Positions 12,101 to 15,730 of a stretch of 15,730 bases of DNA are shown piece by piece. Positions within the stretch are counted from its first letter, which is position 1, and each line of letters starts with the position of its first letter. Below the pieces are notes generated by a model that had not been told where the DNA came from, ran no database searches, and saw only the letters and a list, made by a program, of their open reading frames with translations. The DNA comes from an uncultured Collinsella sp. (GTDB lineage Bacteria; Actinomycetota; Coriobacteriia; Coriobacteriales; Coriobacteriaceae), in the NCBI GenBank assembly GCA_902494715.1, contig CABUUJ010000050.1:1-15730 (forward strand), given 5' to 3'. The position numbers were made by a program, and so were the translations under genes.

Positions 12101-13543
12101 ATGTCTTTGTTAAACCGCGTACAGCAGCTGCCGAAGGGCTTTGTTTGGGGCGCCGCAACCGCCGCGTACCAAACGGAAGGTTCCACGAAGGTGGCAGGCA
12201 AGGGTAAGACCATGTGGGACGATTACCTTGTCGCCCAGGGTCGCTTTTTGCCCGACCCGGCCAGTGATTTCTACAACCGCTACGAGGAGGATATCCGCCT
12301 TTCTGCCGAGCATGGACTCAACGCCATTCGTGTGTCCATCGCCTGGACCCGCATCTTCCCCAACGGCGACGATGCCGAACCCCTCGCCGAGGGCGTTAAG
12401 CACTACCACGAGCTGTTCGCCTGCTGCAAAAAGTATGGCGTCGAGCCCTATGTGTCCCTGCATCACTTTGACTCCCCCGCCGCCCTGTTCAACCAGGGCG
12501 ACTGGCTCAACCGCAAGACCGTCGACGCCTATGTGCGCTATGCCGAGTTCTGCTTCCGCGAGTTCCGCGAGGTCAAGAATTGGTTCACCATCAACGAGCT
12601 CATCAGCCTCTCGCACTCCCAATACATCCAAGGCAACTTCCCGCCCAACCATCACTTTGATGTGACGAGCGGCATCCAGAGCCAGCACAACGAGCTCGTT
12701 GCCCACGCCCGCGCCGTCAACCTGTATAAGGATCTTGACGAGACCGAGCACCTGGGCGGACGCATTGGCATGGTCAACGTCCTGACGCCGGCATATCCTG
12801 CCACCGACTCGCCCGCCGACCAGCACGCCGCCGACCTGTACAACGCCTTCTACACCGACTTCATCATGGACGGCGCCTTCCTGGGTCACTACTCCGCGCG
12901 CACCCTCTCACTCATCAACGAGATTCTGCGTGCCAACAACGCCACACTTACGGTTGAGGACAGCGACATGGAGGAGCTCGCCAAGGCGGCGCCCCGCAAC
13001 GATATGTTCGGCCTCAACTACTATCAGTCGGCGTTTATCGCCGCCTACGATGGCGAGTCAACCAACAGCTTTAACGGCACCGGAGACAAGGGCACCTCGT
13101 GCTTTAAGTTTAAGGGCGTCGGGCAGCAGGTCGATATGCCGGGTATCCCCACCACCGACTGGGATTGGCTCATCTACCCGCAAGGCCTCTACGACACGCT
13201 CAAGCACATCAGCGCCACCTATCCCAACCTCCCCGTCATCTATATCACCGAAAACGGCCTGGGCCACAAGGACCCCGAGCCCGACGCAAACGGCATCGTC
13301 GCCGATCCCGAGCGCATCGACTTTGTCGACCAGCACATGGAGAAGGTGCTCCAGGCGCGCGCCGAGGGCGTCGACGTCCAGGGCTACTTTATCTGGAGCC
13401 TGCAGGACCAGTTCTCGTGGGCCAATGGCTATAACAAGCGCTACGGCCTGTTCTACATCGACTTCGACACGCAAAAACGCTACATCAAGCAGTCGGCACT
13501 CTGGTACAAGGAGCTCGCCGACACTATGGCGGACGCGCAGTAG
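12101..13543 (+). CDS. lacG: 6-phospho-beta-galactosidase, GH1 (module 2)
   Basis: A 480-residue GH1 enzyme paralogous to the module 1 hydrolase. Acid/base Glu166 (FTINEL) and nucleophile Glu384 (YITENG) are present. The phosphate-binding residues Ser439, Lys446 and Tyr448 and the galacto-type Trp440 (FSWANGYNKRYG) are all kept, so a 6-phospho-beta-galactoside is the expected substrate. The region after the acid/base (NELISLSHSQYIQGNFPP) differs from the module 1 enzyme (NEIWADASNTYIEGTFPG), which could change aglycone preference. GAGAGGG nine bases before the ATG at 12101 fits better than the ATG at 12095. It is the first gene of module 2, followed by lacE, the reverse of the module 1 order. 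Confidence 0.92.
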   Translation: MSLLNRVQQLPKGFVWGAATAAYQTEGSTKVAGKGKTMWDDYLVAQGRFLPDPASDFYNRYEEDIRLSAEHGLNAIRVSIAWTRIFPNGDDAEPLAEGVKHYHELFACCKKYGVEPYVSLHHFDSPAALFNQGDWLNRKTVDAYVRYAEFCFREFREVKNWFTINELISLSHSQYIQGNFPPNHHFDVTSGIQSQHNELVAHARAVNLYKDLDETEHLGGRIGMVNVLTPAYPATDSPADQHAADLYNAFYTDFIMDGAFLGHYSARTLSLINEILRANNATLTVEDSDMEELAKAAPRNDMFGLNYYQSAFIAAYDGESTNSFNGTGDKGTSCFKFKGVGQQVDMPGIPTTDWDWLIYPQGLYDTLKHISATYPNLPVIYITENGLGHKDPEPDANGIVADPERIDFVDQHMEKVLQARAEGVDVQGYFIWSLQDQFSWANGYNKRYGLFYIDFDTQKRYIKQSALWYKELADTMADAQ

Positions 13544-13569
13544 CGCATCGCCTCGCTTTCCCCCGAGAA

Positions 13570-13606
13570 GGGAGCGGCCCTATGCGATACAAACCCAGCC
13601 GCTCCC
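13570..13606 (+). other. Hairpin between hydrolase and lacE genes of module 2
   Basis: GGGAGCGGC (13570-13578) pairs with GCCGCTCCC (13598-13606) across a 19-base loop, with a C-rich tail and no T tract. It holds the same relative place as the hairpin between the two module 1 genes. A processing or stability role is more likely than termination. Confidence 0.45.
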
Positions 13607-13719
13607 CTCTCTCCCCCTGGGACCGGCCCCGCCTGCACCCGGGCTTTTAGCAAGCGGGAGACCATATAGGTTTTCAACGTCCATGCCATTAAGATTTCAT
13701 GCAAAGAGGAGCGTGAACT

Positions 13720-15480
13720 ATGGAATCGATCGTTAAGTTCTTGGAGAAAGGTCAGCCGTACTTCGACAAGGTCTCTAAGAACATCTACCTTCAGGCCATT
13801 AAAGACGGCTTTTTGGCAGCAATGCCCATTATCCTGTCTTCTTCTGTCTTCCTGCTTATTTCGACCCTGCCGGGCGTTGTCGCCACGGTCGGCGGCTTTA
13901 CGCTGCCCGACTGGTGGAACGTCGACGTCGTGAACTTCTGCAACAAGGTTTACAACTTCACGATGGGCGTCGTGGGCATCATGGTCGCCGGCACCACCGC
14001 AAGCGCGCTGACCGGCTCCAAGAACCGCCGCATGCCTGCCGGCAAGGCCATCAACGCCACGAGCACCATGGTCGCCGCCATGTGCGCTATGCTCATCTTG
14101 GCCGTTACCCAGACGAGTGCCAAGATCGACGGCGCCGATGTCTCGGTGTTCTTTACCGACAACATGGGCACCAAGGGCCTGCTGAGCTCCTTTGTCGCCG
14201 CATTTGCCACGGTCAACATCTATGCCTTCTGCATTAAGCGAGACATCACCATCAAGCTGCCCAAAGAAGTCCCCGGCGCCATCGCCCAGAACTTCCGCGA
14301 CATCTTCGCCTTCAGCTTCTCCATCCTGTTTGTCGCCGTCATCGACGTTATCTGCCGCACCTGCTTGGCCGTCCCGTTTGCCAACGTCATCTCCACGCTG
14401 GTGAGCCCGCTGTTCGCCGCTGCCGATTCCTACGCCGGCCTCGCCCTCATCTGGTTCATGATCCCGCTGTTCTGGTTCATGGGCATCCACGGCCCCTCGG
14501 TCGTTAAGCCTGCCCTCAACGCCGCGCTGTTTGGCAACATCACCACCAACCTCGCCACGCTGCAGGCCGGCGGTCACCCCGCCCTCGCCCTGACCGAAAA
14601 CTTCGGTAACTACATCGGCGAACTCGGCGGCACCGGCGCCACGTTCATTGTCCCGATCATCTTCCTGCTCTTTATGCGCTCCAAGCAGCTCAAGGCCGTC
14701 GGCAAAGCCTCTGTCGTGCCCGTGATGTTCGCCGTCAACGAGCCGCTGCTGTTCGCCGCGCCCATCATCCTCAACCCGTACTTCCTGATCCCGTTCCTGT
14801 TTGCCCCCGTGGCCAACGTCCTCATTGGTAAGTTCTTCATCGACTTTTTGGGCATGAACGGCTTTATCTATGCCATGCCGTGGGCACTCCCCGGACCGAT
14901 CGGCACCTTCATCGACACCAACTTCCAGCCGATCTCTCTGGTCCTGGTTGTCGTCCTGCTGGTCGTTGACTTCTTGATCTACTACCCGTTCTGCAAGGCC
15001 TACGACAACGTCCTGTGCAAGCAGGAGGCCGAGACCCTGGCCGAAGAAGAGGCCGAGGAGACCAAGGCCGTCAAGACCGCTGCCGCCCCCGCCGTTGAGG
15101 CTCCTGTTGTCGAGACCGCTTCTGCCACTGAGGCCTCCGCAGCTCCGTCCGCCCTTAAGGGCAAGGATCTGAGGGTTCTGGTTCTGTGCGCTGGCGCCGG
15201 CACCTCTGCACTGCTCGCCAACGCGCTTAAGGAAGGCGCCGACGAGCTGGGCATCGACATTACCGCCAACGCCGGTGCCTACGGCAGCCACTACGCCATC
15301 ATGGACCAGTACAACGTCATCGTCCTGGCTCCGCAGGTTCGCACCTATTACAACGAGATGAAGGCCGACACCGACCGCCTGGGCATCACGCTGCTGTCGC
15401 CCAAGGGCAAACAGTACATCGACCTCACTAAGGATCCCAAGGGTGCCGTCGCCTGGATCGAGGAAAACCTCGAGGCATAA
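13720..15480 (+). CDS. lacE: Lactose PTS EIICB
   Basis: A 586-residue fused EIIC-EIIB transporter of the lactose PTS that imports and phosphorylates lactose-type sugars at the membrane. EIIC (about 1-428) contains GIHGPS (His257), NEPLLF (Glu341) and PGPIGT. An acidic and Ala/Val-rich linker (about 434-484) leads to EIIB with phosphorylated Cys490 in LVLCAGAGTSALLANAL. The EIIB keeps the classical LacE blocks (GAYGSHYAIM, LAPQVRTYYNEMK), unlike the module 1 paralogue. GAGGAG eight bases before the ATG supports the start. It is 176 bases after the hydrolase gene and most likely co-transcribed with it. It needs LacF as phosphate donor. Confidence 0.94.
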   Translation: MESIVKFLEKGQPYFDKVSKNIYLQAIKDGFLAAMPIILSSSVFLLISTLPGVVATVGGFTLPDWWNVDVVNFCNKVYNFTMGVVGIMVAGTTASALTGSKNRRMPAGKAINATSTMVAAMCAMLILAVTQTSAKIDGADVSVFFTDNMGTKGLLSSFVAAFATVNIYAFCIKRDITIKLPKEVPGAIAQNFRDIFAFSFSILFVAVIDVICRTCLAVPFANVISTLVSPLFAAADSYAGLALIWFMIPLFWFMGIHGPSVVKPALNAALFGNITTNLATLQAGGHPALALTENFGNYIGELGGTGATFIVPIIFLLFMRSKQLKAVGKASVVPVMFAVNEPLLFAAPIILNPYFLIPFLFAPVANVLIGKFFIDFLGMNGFIYAMPWALPGPIGTFIDTNFQPISLVLVVVLLVVDFLIYYPFCKAYDNVLCKQEAETLAEEEAEETKAVKTAAAPAVEAPVVETASATEASAAPSALKGKDLRVLVLCAGAGTSALLANALKEGADELGIDITANAGAYGSHYAIMDQYNVIVLAPQVRTYYNEMKADTDRLGITLLSPKGKQYIDLTKDPKGAVAWIEENLEA

Positions 15481-15539
15481 GACGCTGACACCACCTGCCG
15501 CTTGCAGACAATAAATGGCCCGTGCATCGATGTTGAACT

Positions 15540-15580
15540 GCCTCCCATTTCTTGGACATGAGAAATGGGAGGCTTTCTTT
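15540..15580 (+). terminator. Hairpin plus T tract at the IS left end
   Basis: GCCTCCCATTTCT (15540-15552) pairs perfectly with AGAAATGGGAGGC (15561-15573) and is followed by TTTCTTT. It can end lacE transcription. The GGGAGG in its 3' arm is also the ribosome site of the transposase gene at 15581, so the folded hairpin hides that site from transcripts entering from lacE. Confidence 0.8.
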
Positions 15581-15730
15581 ATGCGCGTTGATTTGAGAGT
15601 GAAGCATGATATCGAGGCCAGGAAGGCGGCCATAGGGCTCTTCGAGCTCGGGCACGGGTATAAATCTGCCGCGATTGCCCTTTCGCTTCCCGCGGAGGCC
15701 GTGAGAAGATGGCAGGAGATATACCGCGCA
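15581..15730 (+). CDS. IS3-family OrfA-like transposase protein, N-terminal part
   Basis: Fifty open codons run to the window edge (partial at the 3' end). The product starts MRVDLRVKHDIEARKAAI and continues to a segment ALSLPAEAVRRWQEIYRA. It looks like the helix-turn-helix DNA-binding start of IS150-type OrfA, in which a domain of this kind recognises the element ends. GGGAGG eight bases before the ATG is the ribosome site and lies inside the preceding hairpin. The second frame (OrfB with the DDE integrase domain) would lie beyond the window. Confidence 0.7.
   Translation, partial: MRVDLRVKHDIEARKAAIGLFELGHGYKSAAIALSLPAEAVRRWQEIYRA

Larger units (their letters stand above)
15531..15730 (+). 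mobile_element. Left end of an IS3-family insertion sequence (partial)
   Basis: From about 15531 the sequence reads TGTTGAACTGCCTCCCATTT and continues to CTTGGACA. This resembles the terminal repeat of IS3-family elements of the IS150 type (begins TG, with a GAACTG-C-CCC...TTGGACA pattern). It is followed by the start of an OrfA-like gene. The right end is outside the window, so the boundary is approximate. The insertion lies about 50 bases after the lacE stop and marks the edge of the lac island on this side. Confidence 0.65.

Noticed and set aside
13674..13691. TCAACGTCCATGCCATTA upstream of lacE, reminiscent of the module 1 site at 6830
   Set aside because: Three extra bases separate the halves, which breaks the spacing kept in all six accepted sites.
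13480..15633. 717-codon open frame on the minus strand opposite lacE
   Set aside because: Same composition artefact; the plus strand carries intact LacE, and the antisense frame runs through the IS-end hairpin.

Overview
The window is a catabolic island for beta-galactosides taken up by a phosphotransferase system (PTS). It is GC-rich, with C/G-ending codons and short intergenic spacers. The proteins look like the lac (tagatose-6-phosphate) genes of Firmicutes in an actinobacterial base composition. I infer a gut Coriobacteriia genome, most likely Collinsella; this is inference, because no rRNA or other taxonomic marker is present.

Layout. Bases 1-218 hold two hairpin structures and no gene. 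Bases 219-3484 (minus strand) carry lacA-lacB-lacX-lacC: both subunits of galactose-6-phosphate isomerase, an aldose-1-epimerase-like protein and tagatose-6-phosphate kinase. Bases 3792-4793 (minus) encode an unrecognised six-segment membrane protein with its own terminator. Bases 4794-5257 are non-coding and contain a 154-base element bounded by perfect 25-base inverted repeats, a REP-like repeat pair and the lacF terminator. Bases 5258-5596 (minus) are lacF, the EIIA protein. Two regulator-transporter-hydrolase modules follow. Module 1 is a LacI-family regulator (minus, 5811-6815) facing an EIICB transporter (7173-8948) and a 6-phospho-beta-galactosidase (9015-10454). Module 2 is a second LacI-family regulator (minus, 10722-11750) facing a second 6-phospho-beta-galactosidase (12101-13543) and a second EIICB, the more typical LacE (13720-15480). 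The window ends in the left end of an IS3-family insertion sequence.

How it works together. From family knowledge, EIICB with LacF imports and phosphorylates the sugar, LacG cleaves it to galactose-6-phosphate, LacAB isomerises that to tagatose-6-phosphate, and LacC phosphorylates it to tagatose-1,6-bisphosphate. The aldolase that ends the pathway (LacD or a class II equivalent) is not in the window. One EIIA and one tagatose pathway appear to serve two transporters and two hydrolases.

Regulation. Each divergent regulator/target region holds three copies of a 16-base operator with a central CG. The sites at the two modules share their left half (mostly ATGTTnA), but the right half is TTGCCAT/ATGCCAT at module 1 and TGCTCAT at module 2. 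The regulators differ at the matching recognition-helix position (Glu versus Arg). lacA and lacF have no good copy of these operators but share other upstream elements with each other. I see no wholly new system. The most interesting signals are this operator split, the 154-base inverted-repeat element and the nested repeats at 10564-10713.
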